A DNA stretch of 64,000 bases from JAAYAY01 sp964563135 (GCA_964563135.1 CAZLWV010000012.1:1-64000); one strand, 5' to 3'. Counted from the stretch's first letter, positions 26,127 to 35,245 are shown. Numbers and translations: made by a program. The notes: generated by a model from the letters alone, not told the origin.

Positions 26127-27455
26127 CTACGCTTTTGCCGGAGCCGTTTCCCGGATACCGGGGATTGCGAACTGGCCGCAGAATTCGGCGATTTCTGCCC
26201 GGACTTTGGGAGCCGTGGCGTCGAGGTTGTTCATATTTCGGCACACCTGGTCGATCCAGGCTGCCACCTTCTCCATTTCCGGCTCCTTCATCCCCATCGA
26301 GGTCAGGGCCGGCGTGCCGAGTCGCACTCCGCTGGTGACGAACGGCTTGCGGTGATCTCCCGGCACCATGTTGAAGTTGCCGATGATTCCGGCCCGCGCC
26401 AGGGCCTGGGCCACGTCCTTGCCGGTGGACTCTGCCTCGCGGAAATCCAGGATCAGTAGATGCGTGTCCGTTCCGCCCCCTGCCAGCCGCAGTCCGCGAG
26501 CCATGAGCGATTCGGCCAGATGCCTGGCGTTGGCGGCCACCTGCGCCCCGTAGGCGCGAAACTCCGGTGTGTCGGCCTCCTTGAAACACGTGGCCATGGC
26601 GGCGATGGTGTTCATATGGGGCCCGCCCTGCAATCCCGGAAAGACCGCCCGGTCGACGCGCTTGGCCAGATTGAACTTGCTCTCGGCGTGGTACTTGTCC
26701 TGGTAGCGGTCCTCTTGCTTCGACAGGATGAAACCGGCCCGGGGCCCGCGGAGCATCTTGTGGATGGTGCTGCTTACCAGGTCGCAGTAGGGCACCGGAT
26801 CGGGATGGACTCCGGCGACGATCAGCCCGTTGATATGGGCGATGTCGGCCACCAGATAGGCGTCGATTTCGGCCGCAATCTCGGCGAACTTGTCGTACTG
26901 GAGTTTCCGCGGATAGGCGGTTGCCCCGACCCAGATCATCTTGGGACGTTCCTGGCGGGCGATGGCGCGGATGTGCGCGAAGTCGAGCAACCCCGTGGCT
27001 GGATCGGGCCCGTAGGGGATCTGCACGTAATCACTACCGGAGAAGTTGACTTTCCAGCCGTGCGTCAGGTGTCCGCCCGCAGGTACGGGCATCCCCATCA
27101 CCTTGTCGCCCGGCTTGAGGACCGCGCGATACACGGCCTGGTTGGCCGGCGATCCCGAATAGGGCTGCACGTTGGCGTGCTCGGCTCCAAACAGCTTTTT
27201 CGCCCGATCGATGGCCAACTGCTCGATCTGGTCGACGACCTGGTTTCCCTCGTAGTACCTGGCGGCCGGGTAGCCCTCGCAGTACTTGTTCGTCAGGATC
27301 GACCCGCTCGCCTCCAGCACGGAGAACGACGCATAGTTCTCCGAGGCGATCATCTTCAGCGTTGTGGATTCTGCTTCGATTTGCTTCTCGACCAGGTCGT
27401 AGAGTTCCGGATCGGTCCGCTTCAGATGGGGATGACGCTGGCAGCAGTCGGACAT
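26127..27455 (-). CDS. glyA: Serine hydroxymethyltransferase
   Basis: 442 residues. Start ATG 27455. A PLP enzyme that interconverts serine and glycine and supplies one-carbon units on tetrahydrofolate. Recognised by MIASENYAS, NKYCEGYPAARYYEGN, NVQPYSGSPANQAVY, GGHLTHGWKVNFSG, DIAHINGLIVAGVHP, the PLP lysine in S-S-T-I-H-K-M-L-R-G-P-R, and VTSGVRLGTPALTSMGM. The lysine motif differs from the usual T-T-T-H-K-T-L-R-G. The N-terminus carries a short extra SDCCQRHPHLKR. A dispersed 105 bp element lies about 80 bp upstream of the start. Confidence 0.95.
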   Translation of the reverse strand: MSDCCQRHPHLKRTDPELYDLVEKQIEAESTTLKMIASENYASFSVLEASGSILTNKYCEGYPAARYYEGNQVVDQIEQLAIDRAKKLFGAEHANVQPYSGSPANQAVYRAVLKPGDKVMGMPVPAGGHLTHGWKVNFSGSDYVQIPYGPDPATGLLDFAHIRAIARQERPKMIWVGATAYPRKLQYDKFAEIAAEIDAYLVADIAHINGLIVAGVHPDPVPYCDLVSSTIHKMLRGPRAGFILSKQEDRYQDKYHAESKFNLAKRVDRAVFPGLQGGPHMNTIAAMATCFKEADTPEFRAYGAQVAANARHLAESLMARGLRLAGGGTDTHLLILDFREAESTGKDVAQALARAGIIGNFNMVPGDHRKPFVTSGVRLGTPALTSMGMKEPEMEKVAAWIDQVCRNMNNLDATAPKVRAEIAEFCGQFAIPGIRETAPAKA

Positions 27456-28096
27456 TACTTGGGGCTCTCAAAGAATCCTGCAGGACAGGGGCCGCAGCCG
27501 CGTCGCCGGGCCCGAATCCTTTAGCATACTACTGACGCCCCGGCAGTCAATGCAGGAGGGGACGGGCACCAAGTCCGGCCTTTTGGGGTCTGCCGTTGGG
27601 GCGCCATGAGTGTTCTCCGTGCAGATATCCACCATGTCTCTTTCGGGCGGCAAGCCGTACGCCCCCCTCGGCCGCCTGCCAGGACGCCCCCGCGACAGCT
27701 CCTGCCGGCCTGCCTGCGGCCCGTTCTGGGTGCTGCCCCGGCCGGGGCCGGGAGTTCCTGCGGTTCGGCGGAGAGGGGGGCAAGCCCTTGCAGCCCGTCT
27801 CTCCGGTCAAGGTTTCCCACGCGGAAGATCAGGGCGCCAGGGCCGCCGCGCCAGGGGATGCGGCGCGGCGCTATCTGCGGCGGGCGCGGTCAAGTGTATC
27901 GGTTGATTCGACAGGTGCTTCTACGGACCGTCATCTCATTGTGCCGTCCTCTCGCAGGGAATCGGTTGCCACAGGAGCGACTTGAAAAAAACCTGCCGTT
28001 TGGCCGGAAAATCGAAGAGGCGGAATTTACCCCACGTCGATGGAGCATGTGGTAGGGAATGAAGCTTTTCAGTCCAGGCAGGAAGGAGATAGGAAA
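27456..28096. other. Intergenic region between divergent glyA and BBP7 gene
   Basis: 641 bp. Contains the dispersed element copy 1 (27534-27638). Nothing else recognisable; the right half (27640-27900) is GC-rich with no conserved frame. The BBP7 ribosome-binding site AAGGAG is at 28083-28088. Confidence 0.6.
27534..27638 (-). repeat. Dispersed 105 bp element, copy 1 (upstream of glyA)
   Basis: Aligns end to end with 42902-43008 and 60097-60201. Shared blocks read on the minus strand: GATRTSTGCAYGGA, CATGGC-C-CCC, GGCCGGRCTT, and TGCMTYGACTGC-G-GGCGTC. This copy is the most diverged. It ends about 80 bp before the glyA start. Confidence 0.65.
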
Positions 28097-29731
28097 ATGC
28101 GTTCTGTCCGTACACTACTGGCTGTATTGGTTGTGCTGGGGGGGGGCGCCCAGGCGCACGCGCAATACGGCCTGTACGGCGCGCCCTCGACGCTGCCGCT
28201 GCCGTCCCCCCCGCCCGCCGCTGCGCCGGCCCCTCCCCAGTATCCGCCCCTGTATGTCGATACCGCCTTGACCGGGAACCCGGTGCCAACTGACTGCGTT
28301 TTGGCAAGTCCCGCACCCGTTTATGGCAATCAGGTGTACGCCTATCCGGTCTACGCAAACCAAGTGATCGCCAATCCCGGCCCTGGCGGGCAGTTGCAGG
28401 CCGGCTCGGCGGCTCCCCGCGTGCTTCCGTATTATCCGGCCTATGGAGTGCCGGTTATGCCGGCGACGGCATACCAGGCGGGCGCCGTGCCGCAGGTTCC
28501 CCAGCCGATTCCACCGCCCCCTGGAATGCAGCCTGCCGCCCCGGGGCCGATCACGCAAATGCTCGCTGAGCCGGTCAACACTCCGTTTCCCGGCTGTGCA
28601 CCGCCGGCGGATTGCGGTTCGCCATGCGCGGACTGCCCGCTGCCTGCCTGCGCCCCGTGCGGGCCCCTGTGGTTCGGGTCGGTAGCGGCCCTCTACATGG
28701 GACGCAATGAACCGAATCGGCTGTGGACGACCTACGAAACCAACAACAATCCCAACCAGCTTCCGACGGACGCCCGTTCCGACTGGGCGGTCGGCGGCGA
28801 GGTCACCATTGGCCGCTTCTTCTGCTGCGGCACGTGCGATCCGTGTGATCCCTGCGGCAGTCGGATCGGCCGCATGTTCGGCGTCGAGGCGAGCTACTGG
28901 GGGCTGGATTCGATGGACGGCTACACGAGCCAATCGATTTCCGGCGGCACGGTCAGCACGCCCCTGATGGTGAACGACATCGAGTTTGGCGGCGTCAACG
29001 GCGAGGTGTACTTCGACAGCGCTGCGGAGCACTTCGTCCGTCGCAAGGACGAATTCCACAACGTCGAGGTCAACTTCCTGGCCTCGCCCGATGTCGGGTA
29101 TGGCAGCCTGGGTTGTGTCGCCTGCAACGGCGCCGGCTGCAGCAATTGCAGCGGCTGCGGCCCTGGCCCCTTCTCGGTGGGCTGGGCCATGGGCGTGCGT
29201 TACTTCCGCTTCGAAGAGAACTACCTTTTCGGGTCAGTCGATACCGGCCGCACCTGGGGAGAGGGGGGAGGCATCTACGAGGCCTACCTGGAGGACAACG
29301 TCCGCAACAACCTGCTGGGCGCCCAGATCGGCTGCGACGTCAGCTATCGCTGGTTTCCCAAGTGGCGGCTGTACGCAGCTCCCAAGGTGGGTATCTACAA
29401 CAACCATGTCGAACACTACTTCAGCCTGGAGCGGGGTGACGGGGTTGTCGCCAATCCCACCGCAGCCAGCGGCATGACCGGCACTTATCCGGTCGTGAGC
29501 AACGAAGACACGCTTTCCTTCCTCACGGAGGTCGACCTCGGAGTGGACTGGCAAGTGGCGTCGAACTGGAGCGTCTATCTCGGTTACCGCGTGATTTTCG
29601 CTACCGGAATAGCCCTGGCGGACAACCAGGTACCAACCTATGTCGTCGACATTCCGGAGATTGCCGACATCGATACCAACGGCGACCTGATCCTGCACGG
29701 AGCATTCGCCGGTGTGACTGTACGGTTCTAG
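28097..29731 (+). CDS. BBP7-family outer-membrane beta-barrel protein
   Basis: 544 residues. Start ATG 28097, 9 bases after AAGGAG. Signal peptide 1-22 (VVLGGGAQAHA). A proline/tyrosine-rich linker (about 25-190; PSPPPAAAPAPPQYPPLYVD) leads to cysteine-rich clusters (CAPPADCGSPCADC, CCGTCDPCDPCGS, CNGAGCSNCSGCG) and then a barrel of alternating aromatic strands (about 230-544) ending in the C-terminal strand GAFAGVTVRF, where the last residue is Phe as in outer-membrane proteins. BBP7 proteins are abundant in Pirellulales; their role is not established. The many Cys pairs suggest disulfide cross-linking at the surface. Confidence 0.9.
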   Translation: MRSVRTLLAVLVVLGGGAQAHAQYGLYGAPSTLPLPSPPPAAAPAPPQYPPLYVDTALTGNPVPTDCVLASPAPVYGNQVYAYPVYANQVIANPGPGGQLQAGSAAPRVLPYYPAYGVPVMPATAYQAGAVPQVPQPIPPPPGMQPAAPGPITQMLAEPVNTPFPGCAPPADCGSPCADCPLPACAPCGPLWFGSVAALYMGRNEPNRLWTTYETNNNPNQLPTDARSDWAVGGEVTIGRFFCCGTCDPCDPCGSRIGRMFGVEASYWGLDSMDGYTSQSISGGTVSTPLMVNDIEFGGVNGEVYFDSAAEHFVRRKDEFHNVEVNFLASPDVGYGSLGCVACNGAGCSNCSGCGPGPFSVGWAMGVRYFRFEENYLFGSVDTGRTWGEGGGIYEAYLEDNVRNNLLGAQIGCDVSYRWFPKWRLYAAPKVGIYNNHVEHYFSLERGDGVVANPTAASGMTGTYPVVSNEDTLSFLTEVDLGVDWQVASNWSVYLGYRVIFATGIALADNQVPTYVVDIPEIADIDTNGDLILHGAFAGVTVRF

Positions 29732-29909
29732 GAGGTCTGGATCGAACCGGGCTGTTCCGCACGAGCACCCACGTGCAGAATGGATGGTCCGATCGGCCGG
29801 CCTTGGGACCCAGATGATTGCAAGCGGGCCTTCCACGGGCATTAGTGGACACCAGCGGCGATCGTGCTGGCCGCTCTCGGAAACCCTACGATCGGCTGGT
29901 GTGACTCGC

Positions 29910-29951
29910 GCCGGGCGGCGGTGACAACTTGCCGCCCGGTTCGCTTTCTTG
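29910..29951 (+). terminator. Rho-independent terminator-like hairpin
   Basis: CCGGGCGGC (29910-29918) pairs perfectly with GCCGCCCGG (29930-29938); an 11-base loop, then TTCGCTTTCTT. It lies 180 bp after the BBP7 stop on the plus strand and is the strongest intrinsic terminator candidate there; the T-run is interrupted. Confidence 0.5.
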
Positions 29952-30010
29952 CCCGGGGGTGGCTGCGTCCTTCATGCTCCCGGTCCGCTGTGGGCGGGGG
30001 AGAACAGCCC

Positions 30011-30529
30011 TCAAACCACGAGGTTCATCAGGGCGATGAATCCGGGATCCGTACGGATCGGATCGAAGTCTGCCTCGTCGTCCATCAGAATGCGGAATGT
30101 CGGATCCAGCGTCAGGGCGTGCGAGAGGTGATCCAATGCCCGGCTCACCTGTTGGGCAAGACTGAGATAGCATGCCAGATTGTAGTGAACTATTGCACAG
30201 TTCTGCGAGTACTCCAGGGCCTTCTCCATCGAATCGATCGCATGCTCCAACCGGCCCACCCGTTTGTAGCACCAGGCGATGGCGAGCGAAACGTGCAGGT
30301 CCTCGGGCGACAGCGCTGCCACTTTGGAGAGCGGAACGAGCGCCTCGCAGTAGCGTTCCAGCGAACGATATGCCTCGCCCAGGAGATAGAGACCGCGGGC
30401 GCCCATGACATCGCAGTCGCCAAGGCGATTGAGAACGGCGATCGCCGCCTCGGGCATGCCCAATTCCAGATAGCCTTCGGCGCGGCGAAGGGTATGCACA
30501 CGTCGGATCTCGTCGCGATCGCTGAGCAC
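30011..30529 (-). CDS. Tetratricopeptide-repeat protein
   Basis: 172 residues. Start is GTG 30529 just after GAGGAAG; the longer open frame upstream has no protein-like content. Four TPR-like helical pairs are visible: RRAEGYLELGMPEAAIAVLN, ARGLYLLGEAYRSLERYCEA, VSLAIAWCYKRVGRLEHAID and VHYNLACYLSLAQQVSRALD. The end, DDEADFDPIRTDPGFIALMN, matches the DP-x-F-x-x-L tail common in planctomycete TPR proteins. Cytoplasmic, a protein-interaction scaffold with no assigned partner. It stands alone. Confidence 0.8.
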   Translation of the reverse strand: MLSDRDEIRRVHTLRRAEGYLELGMPEAAIAVLNRLGDCDVMGARGLYLLGEAYRSLERYCEALVPLSKVAALSPEDLHVSLAIAWCYKRVGRLEHAIDSMEKALEYSQNCAIVHYNLACYLSLAQQVSRALDHLSHALTLDPTFRILMDDEADFDPIRTDPGFIALMNLVV

Positions 30530-30849
30530 GGCAACTTCCTCGGTCCGCCCTCTCGAAGCGCCGCAAAGTCCGGTTTCACGGAACCGGCTCGCGGAACGGC
30601 CTGGTCTCGAACCCACAGAATGGTATGCCGAAACGCGGCCGGAGTCACGAGTTTTCCAGGCCAGCTGGCGGATTTTGTCCTGAGACAGGCACCGCCAGCC
30701 GCAGGATCCGAGACTGCCACGCGAGGGGGGGGGGCTGACGCAGCCCTGCTGCTCCGTCGCCGAGCGGTTCGGCAGCTCTCGTCGCGGAATCAGCCGCCCG
30801 AGGTGGAAGAGATGCCGCAAGAGGCCCCGGTCAAGGCCTGCCGGGGCGG
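30530..30849. other. Intergenic spacer
   Basis: 320 bp between the TPR protein and the HDOD gene, both on the minus strand. Nothing recognisable apart from a run of G at 30724-30733. Confidence 0.5.
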
Positions 30850-31778
30850 TCAAGCCGAGGGAGCCGTGGCTTCTTCGAGGATCTGAACGAGAGATTTGCT
30901 GGGGGACGCCAGCTTCAACACGGGCGCGAATTCGGTGAACTCGTCATCCACCTGGGCCAGGATTTCGGCGGAGGTGGGTCCCGAAGGACCGACGGCCTGC
31001 TCGAAACTGGCGATGAATCGCTCTGCGTCGTACCACTGCGAGTCGCTGGTGGCGGGCAGCAGGGCAGAAAGTCCCACACCAATCATCGCTGGTTCTTTCA
31101 CCGCCTCCTGGAGCCGATCTTCCAGGTCGAGGTGACCTTCAATCAGAACCGCGAATTCGTCGGGCAGGTTCCACTGCCGGGCGATCATCGCCCCGGCTTC
31201 CGCGTGGGTCCAGCCAAACACGCGGCGTTCCAGTGCCGACAGGCGTACGGCACCGTCCTTGCGGGAGTCGAGGAGCTTGTTGTAGGCCGCGGGCGCCTCC
31301 TTCGCCAGCAGCGGTATCGCCATGTCTTGCAGGAGGGCCGCGGAGAACGGTTCTTCGGCTTCCTTCATTCCCAGCAGCTTGCCCGTGGCGCGGGCGAAAA
31401 GCGCTCGCCGCAGCGAGTCCTGCCAGAGGTTCTTCAGATCGAAGGGGCCGCATTTCGGATTGGGCATCAGACTGAAGACCGCACTCCAGAGGGCGAAGTT
31501 CTTGATCGTGCGGATTCCGNNNNNNNNNNGACGAGGGTGATCGCCAGTTTGATGCTCGAGATCTCGCGGGAGAACCCGAAGTACGACGAGTTGACGAACC
31601 GAAGCACCTGGCCGGTCAGCCCCGGATCGGATTCGATCGGTACGGCGAACTCGGCTGGCCCGTTGGTGGGGTCCTGCGACAGTTCCAACAGTCGGATGGC
31701 GCTCTGGGGCAATGCCGGAAGTTGCGCGTTGGCAAGGACTTTTTTAAGATCGATTTGCGGGGCGGCACCGGCGGGCAT
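30850..31778 (-). CDS. HDOD-domain protein, split by an assembly gap
   Basis: Start ATG 31778 (MPAGAAPQIDLKKVLANAQL). The N-terminal part (31778-31530) shows the HDOD opening PALPQSAIRLLELSQDPTNG, DPGLTGQVLRFVNSSYFGF, ISSIKLAITLV. A 10-base N-run follows (31520-31529). The frame resumes as GIRTIKNFALWSAV and continues to 30850 with ALLQDMAIPLL, RRVFGWTHAEAGAMIARQW, LIEGHLDLED and a C-terminal QILEEATAP. With the true gap length the protein would be about 310 residues, one complete HDOD domain. HDOD proteins are signalling adaptors related to HD phosphohydrolases but lacking metal-binding residues. No signalling domain is fused here. Confidence 0.85.
31520..31529. other. Assembly gap (10 N)
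   Basis: Ten N inside the HDOD gene; the reading frame differs on either side, so the true gap is not 10 bases. Confidence 0.98.
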
Positions 31779-32114
31779 AGAGATCACCGTTTGTGAAGAT
31801 CCGTGGAGTCGAGAAGCAAGTTCGTGTTTCAACTCTAGGACACATCTCAGGCAGTGGCAATCGAATCCCGGGTCTGCCGGGGAGTGTCAAACTGCCGGAC
31901 GTTGCGGATCTGCCGGTCGTGGCGTTCAGGCGACAAGCCGATCGCCGGAATGATGCCGGATTTCAACATGCTCGGCACCACTTCGGCCACCGTTGGCATT
32001 CACAAACCGTTGAAAGAGATCAGCTTGTGTCACACCCCTCGGGCGGGTTCTGTTTTCCCGGTCCGTGCTTTGCGTGATTGAGCCCGGCGTGCCTGCGGCA
32101 CAGGCTGCTCGCCA
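31779..32114. other. Intergenic spacer
   Basis: 336 bp between the HDOD gene (minus) and a small membrane protein (plus). No gene, repeat or clear promoter recognised. Confidence 0.5.
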
Positions 32115-32531
32115 GTGAGCGGTCGACAAGCCCTCGAGCGTTGGAGCAATCCGTTGCGTTGGATCGGCTGGATTCTCGCTGCAATTCTGATGGTCGGCTG
32201 GGTCGCCGCCGAACTGCCGCCCATGGTTGCCCCCGCCCAGTTCTCTGCGCCGGATCCATGGCGTCGGACGAGCGACGGCTGGGAGCGTGCCCGATGGCTG
32301 CTTCCCCAGCCTGAGCCGGCCCCCTGGTGGCTCCACCCGGTATCGCTGGCGACCTTCGAGGTGGTCGCGTCGGTGGCCGGACTTCTGGGCCTCTCGCGTG
32401 GTGGTGGCCGGCGTCAGTCTGGCTCGGAATCGCCGCTGCCTGCCGCTGTCCACCCAGCCTGTTTGCCGGCGAGAAACTGCTCGAATCGCTGCTCTTCGAT
32501 TGCCCTGCGGGCGCCGGCCATGAGGCGCTGA
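32115..32531 (+). CDS. Possible small membrane protein overlapping tgt
   Basis: 138 residues from GTG 32115. It has a basic N-terminus (GRQALERWSNPLRWIGW), one transmembrane segment (IGWILAAILMVGWVAAEL), a tryptophan-rich middle (PDPWRRTSDGWERARWLLPQ, PAPWWLHP) and a second weak hydrophobic stretch. The pattern looks like a real exported or membrane protein up to about 32400. The last 40 residues run 118 bp into the tgt gene on the opposite strand, which suggests the true end has been lost or shifted. No ribosome-binding site is visible. Unknown function; may be partly decayed. Confidence 0.4.
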   Translation: MSGRQALERWSNPLRWIGWILAAILMVGWVAAELPPMVAPAQFSAPDPWRRTSDGWERARWLLPQPEPAPWWLHPVSLATFEVVASVAGLLGLSRGGGRRQSGSESPLPAAVHPACLPARNCSNRCSSIALRAPAMRR

Positions 32532-33556
32532 TAGTAGGTGATGTTGTGGAGGGAGAGGAGGATCGGGCCGAGCATCTCTCCGGCCATGAAGAGATGCCGC
32601 AGGTAGCCGCGGCTTCGCCGGCAGGCCGCACAGGGGCAATCCTCCTCCAGGGGCCGGGAGTCGAGCTGGTACTGCAGATTGCGTAGCCGCAGGGTACCCG
32701 CATCGGTGAACGCCAGGGCGTTGCGGCCGTTCCGCGTCGGCATGACGCAATCGAACATATCCACGCCGAGTCGGATGCCTTCCAGGAGATCTTGCGGGCG
32801 TCCCACTCCCATCAGGTACCGCGGCTTTGCGTCGGGCATGGCCGGAATCGTGACCTCGAGCGTCCGGTACATTTCTTCGGGAGGCTCTCCCACGCTCAAT
32901 CCGCCGATTGCATAGCCGGGAAAGCCGATCTCTCCGAGTTGCTCGGCGCACTGGACGCGCAGTTTTGTATCGAGCCCTCCCTGGACGATCGCGAACTGGG
33001 CCTGATCGCCGCGAGTTGCGGCGTCGCGACAACGCCGGGCCCAGCGAACCGATCGCTGCATGGCGTCGCGAATCACTTCCTCGCGGTTGGGAAGCCCGAC
33101 CACATGATCCAGAACCATCGCAATGTCGCTGCCGAGGGCCTCCTGGATGCGAACGGCGTCTTCGGGAGTCAGATGGAGCAGGCGGCCGTCGATGTGGGAT
33201 CGAAAGACAGCGCCCTGGTCGTCGACCTTGGTCATCTTCGCGAGGCTGAAGAGCTGGAAACCGCCGCTGTCGGTGAGAATCGGCCCGTTCCAGCCCATGA
33301 ACCCGTGCAGGCCTCCGAGCGATCTGACCACCCCCTCCCCGGGTCGCAACGTGAGGTGGTAGGTATTGGCCAACACGATCTGGGTGCCGGTGGCATGGAG
33401 CTGTTCGACTTCCAGGCCCTTGATGGTGGCGGCGGTGCCGACCGGCATGAAGGCCGGCGTCTTCACCACGCCATGGGCGGTCACCAGGGTCCCGCAGCGT
33501 GCAGAGCACTTGCTGTCACGGGCGTGGATGTGGTAGGAAAACAGGGCGTCGCTCAC
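32414..33556 (-). CDS. tgt: Queuine/preQ1 tRNA-ribosyltransferase
   Basis: 380 residues. Start GTG 33556 (SDALFSYHIHARDSKCSA). It exchanges G34 of GUN-anticodon tRNAs for preQ1. Signatures: ARCGTLVTAHGVVKTPAFMP, ANTYHLTLRPGEG, TDSGGFQLFSL with the catalytic Asp, GLSVGEPPEEMY, RYLMGVGRPQDLLEGI, GVDMFDCVMPTRNGRN with the nucleophilic Asp and PTRNGR tRNA-binding residues, and the zinc site C-P-C-A-A-C plus a late L-H-N. The usual F-D-E-C segment is replaced by V-L-D-H-V-V. The gene follows the TPR/alpha-CTD protein by 13 bp and is probably co-transcribed with it. Confidence 0.95.
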   Translation of the reverse strand: MSDALFSYHIHARDSKCSARCGTLVTAHGVVKTPAFMPVGTAATIKGLEVEQLHATGTQIVLANTYHLTLRPGEGVVRSLGGLHGFMGWNGPILTDSGGFQLFSLAKMTKVDDQGAVFRSHIDGRLLHLTPEDAVRIQEALGSDIAMVLDHVVGLPNREEVIRDAMQRSVRWARRCRDAATRGDQAQFAIVQGGLDTKLRVQCAEQLGEIGFPGYAIGGLSVGEPPEEMYRTLEVTIPAMPDAKPRYLMGVGRPQDLLEGIRLGVDMFDCVMPTRNGRNALAFTDAGTLRLRNLQYQLDSRPLEEDCPCAACRRSRGYLRHLFMAGEMLGPILLSLHNITYYQRLMAGARRAIEEQRFEQFLAGKQAGWTAAGSGDSEPD

Positions 33557-33569
33557 GTCTCTGCCGGGC

Positions 33570-34892
33570 TCAGTCGCCGCGGAGTTTCAGGCCTTGGACG
33601 GAGAGCTTGTCGCGGACCTCGTTGAGGCTGGGGACGCCGAAATTCTTGCATTCCAGCAGTTCGTCGCCGGTCCGCCGCAGGAGTTCGCCGATGGTGGTGA
33701 TGCCCAGCCGAACCATGCATTTCCGGGCCCGGACCGACAGGCTCAGGTCCGAAATCGGCCGCATGAGCACGGCCTGTTCGTCGGCGCTGAGCGACTCGGT
33801 ATCGAGCACCTCGGCCACATGGCGTTCGGCAGCGAGCTGCCCGAGGTGGAGCCCCTTGGAGGCGAGCATCTCGCGGATCTCGACCAGGCTCGTCTCCCCG
33901 AAGTTCTTGCTGGCCAGCAGTTCCTGCTCGGTTGAACGGCAGAGATCGCCGAGGGTCATGATCCCCATTTTCTGCAGGCAGTTGCGGCTGCGGACGGACA
34001 GCTCGAAGTCGGTGACCGGCAGCGAGAGCACCTGGCTGACCCGATCGCGTTTTTTCTGGGCGTCCTCGTCGTAGAACATGTCGCCCGAGGCCTGGGCGTC
34101 TTTGAGGAAGAGTCTGGCCCGCTTGTGGCCGGGAAACACATCGAGCACCCGGCGGTAGCACTGGACCGCGCGATCGAACTGGCCGCGGTCCTCGTACATC
34201 AACCCCAGGTTCAACAGGGCGCCGACGTGCGAGGGAAATCTGGCCGCCGACTGCTTGTACAGTTCCAGGGCCGTCTCGTCGTTTCCATGGCGGTCGTTTT
34301 CCAGGGCCAGCCCGAACAGGGCTCCGGCATGCTTCCGGTCGGCTTCCACGGCTCGCTCGTAGAGAGCCACGACTTCGGCCGGGTTTCCACCGAGAACGGC
34401 CACGGTGGCCCCTCGCTGGTAGAGATACTCGGCGGTCTGCTCGACGGCCCCGGAGAGCTCGTCGAGTTCTCGCAAGGCAGCCTCGGGATCGCGGGCGTAG
34501 CGCAGGGTCTCAACCTTCCCGAGGGCACAGGTGGACCGGTCGTATCCCGCCTTGGCGGCCGCATCGTAGCTCTCGACAGCGGCGCGGTACTCTCCGAGTC
34601 CCATGCGGGCTTTTGCCATGTAGAAGTGCGCCAGCGCCCCGCCGTCGCCCTTCTGAAGGGCCGCCAGCGCCGCCGGGTAGTTTCCCAGCAGATACAGGCA
34701 CACTCCCAGCACCACGTTGCTTGCCGGAGTGGGCGTCTCCTTGGCTTCGAGTTCCTGAACGGCCTCGCGGAGAATACCCAGTTGGGTGTAGTCCAGCGCA
34801 ATGGCGTCGAGAACCTGCTCGATTTCGCGCGGACCGAAAGTGCCGTTGATCGACACTGCTTGCTTCAGATCGAAATCCAAGCCTTGTGCCAT
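33570..34892 (-). CDS. TPR protein with two RNA polymerase alpha-CTD domains
   Basis: 440 residues. Start ATG 34892, 9 bases after GAGGAG. Residues about 50-270 are tetratricopeptide repeats (NVVLGVCLYLLGNYPAALAA, AHFYMAKARMGLGEYRAA, VGALLNLGLMYEDRGQFDRA). Two copies of the RpoA C-terminal domain follow: one at about 298-355 (DFELSVRSRNCLQKMGIMTL, then SKNFGETSLVEIREMLASKG), the other at about 375-438 (DLSLSVRARKCMVRLGITTI, CKNFGVPSLNEVRDKLSVQG). The Arg matching E. coli R265 is kept in both, while K298 is lost. Alpha-CTD binds UP-element DNA and activators; a TPR scaffold carrying two of them, without the rest of RpoA, suggests a role at promoters or as a decoy. It precedes tgt by 13 bp. Confidence 0.88.
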   Translation of the reverse strand: MAQGLDFDLKQAVSINGTFGPREIEQVLDAIALDYTQLGILREAVQELEAKETPTPASNVVLGVCLYLLGNYPAALAALQKGDGGALAHFYMAKARMGLGEYRAAVESYDAAAKAGYDRSTCALGKVETLRYARDPEAALRELDELSGAVEQTAEYLYQRGATVAVLGGNPAEVVALYERAVEADRKHAGALFGLALENDRHGNDETALELYKQSAARFPSHVGALLNLGLMYEDRGQFDRAVQCYRRVLDVFPGHKRARLFLKDAQASGDMFYDEDAQKKRDRVSQVLSLPVTDFELSVRSRNCLQKMGIMTLGDLCRSTEQELLASKNFGETSLVEIREMLASKGLHLGQLAAERHVAEVLDTESLSADEQAVLMRPISDLSLSVRARKCMVRLGITTIGELLRRTGDELLECKNFGVPSLNEVRDKLSVQGLKLRGD

Positions 34893-35172
34893 GCTGAGAA
34901 ACTCCTCGCTCCGGTAGGGAGAAACTGGGTCCCAAGGCTGCCGTTGTCAACCACGATGCACCGCTTCGGTGATTTCTCGAAAGACAACTTCGAAGGTTCG
35001 CTTGAGGGAGTACCTTGCGGTGTCGAGATGGAAGAGACGAGGTTTATCCACCTCGCCTCACTTCGAGAGATTCACCGCCCTCGAGCAATGCCGCGCCCGT
35101 TCTTTTGCCCGACACTTCAACAAACCTGCATGGGGAGCCGGGTTGGCGATCCTGGAACCGGAAACCAAAAAG

Positions 35173-35245
35173 AGCCAGCGGTGGGAGTTGAACCCGCAAC
35201 CCCAGCATTACGAATGCTGTGCTCTGCCGATTGAGCTACGCTGGC
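35173..35245 (-). tRNA. tRNA-Thr (CGT anticodon)
   Basis: 73 nt on the minus strand. Acceptor GCCAGCG pairs with CGCTGGC; D-arm GCTC/GAGC; anticodon stem CAGCA/TGCTG with loop TTCGTAA, anticodon CGT, reading ACG threonine codons. The T-arm GCGGG-TTCAACT-CCCAC has one C-A mismatch; discriminator T, CCA not encoded. Followed by CTTTTT on the transcribed strand. Confidence 0.93.

Noticed and set aside
27456..27540. Glycine riboswitch upstream of glyA
   Set aside because: I looked for the paired glycine aptamer pattern in the leader and found none; only the dispersed element is there.
29732..30010. Minus-strand frame after the BBP7 gene
   Set aside because: Only shadow frames of the BBP7 and TPR genes; the one clear object is the hairpin at 29910-29938.
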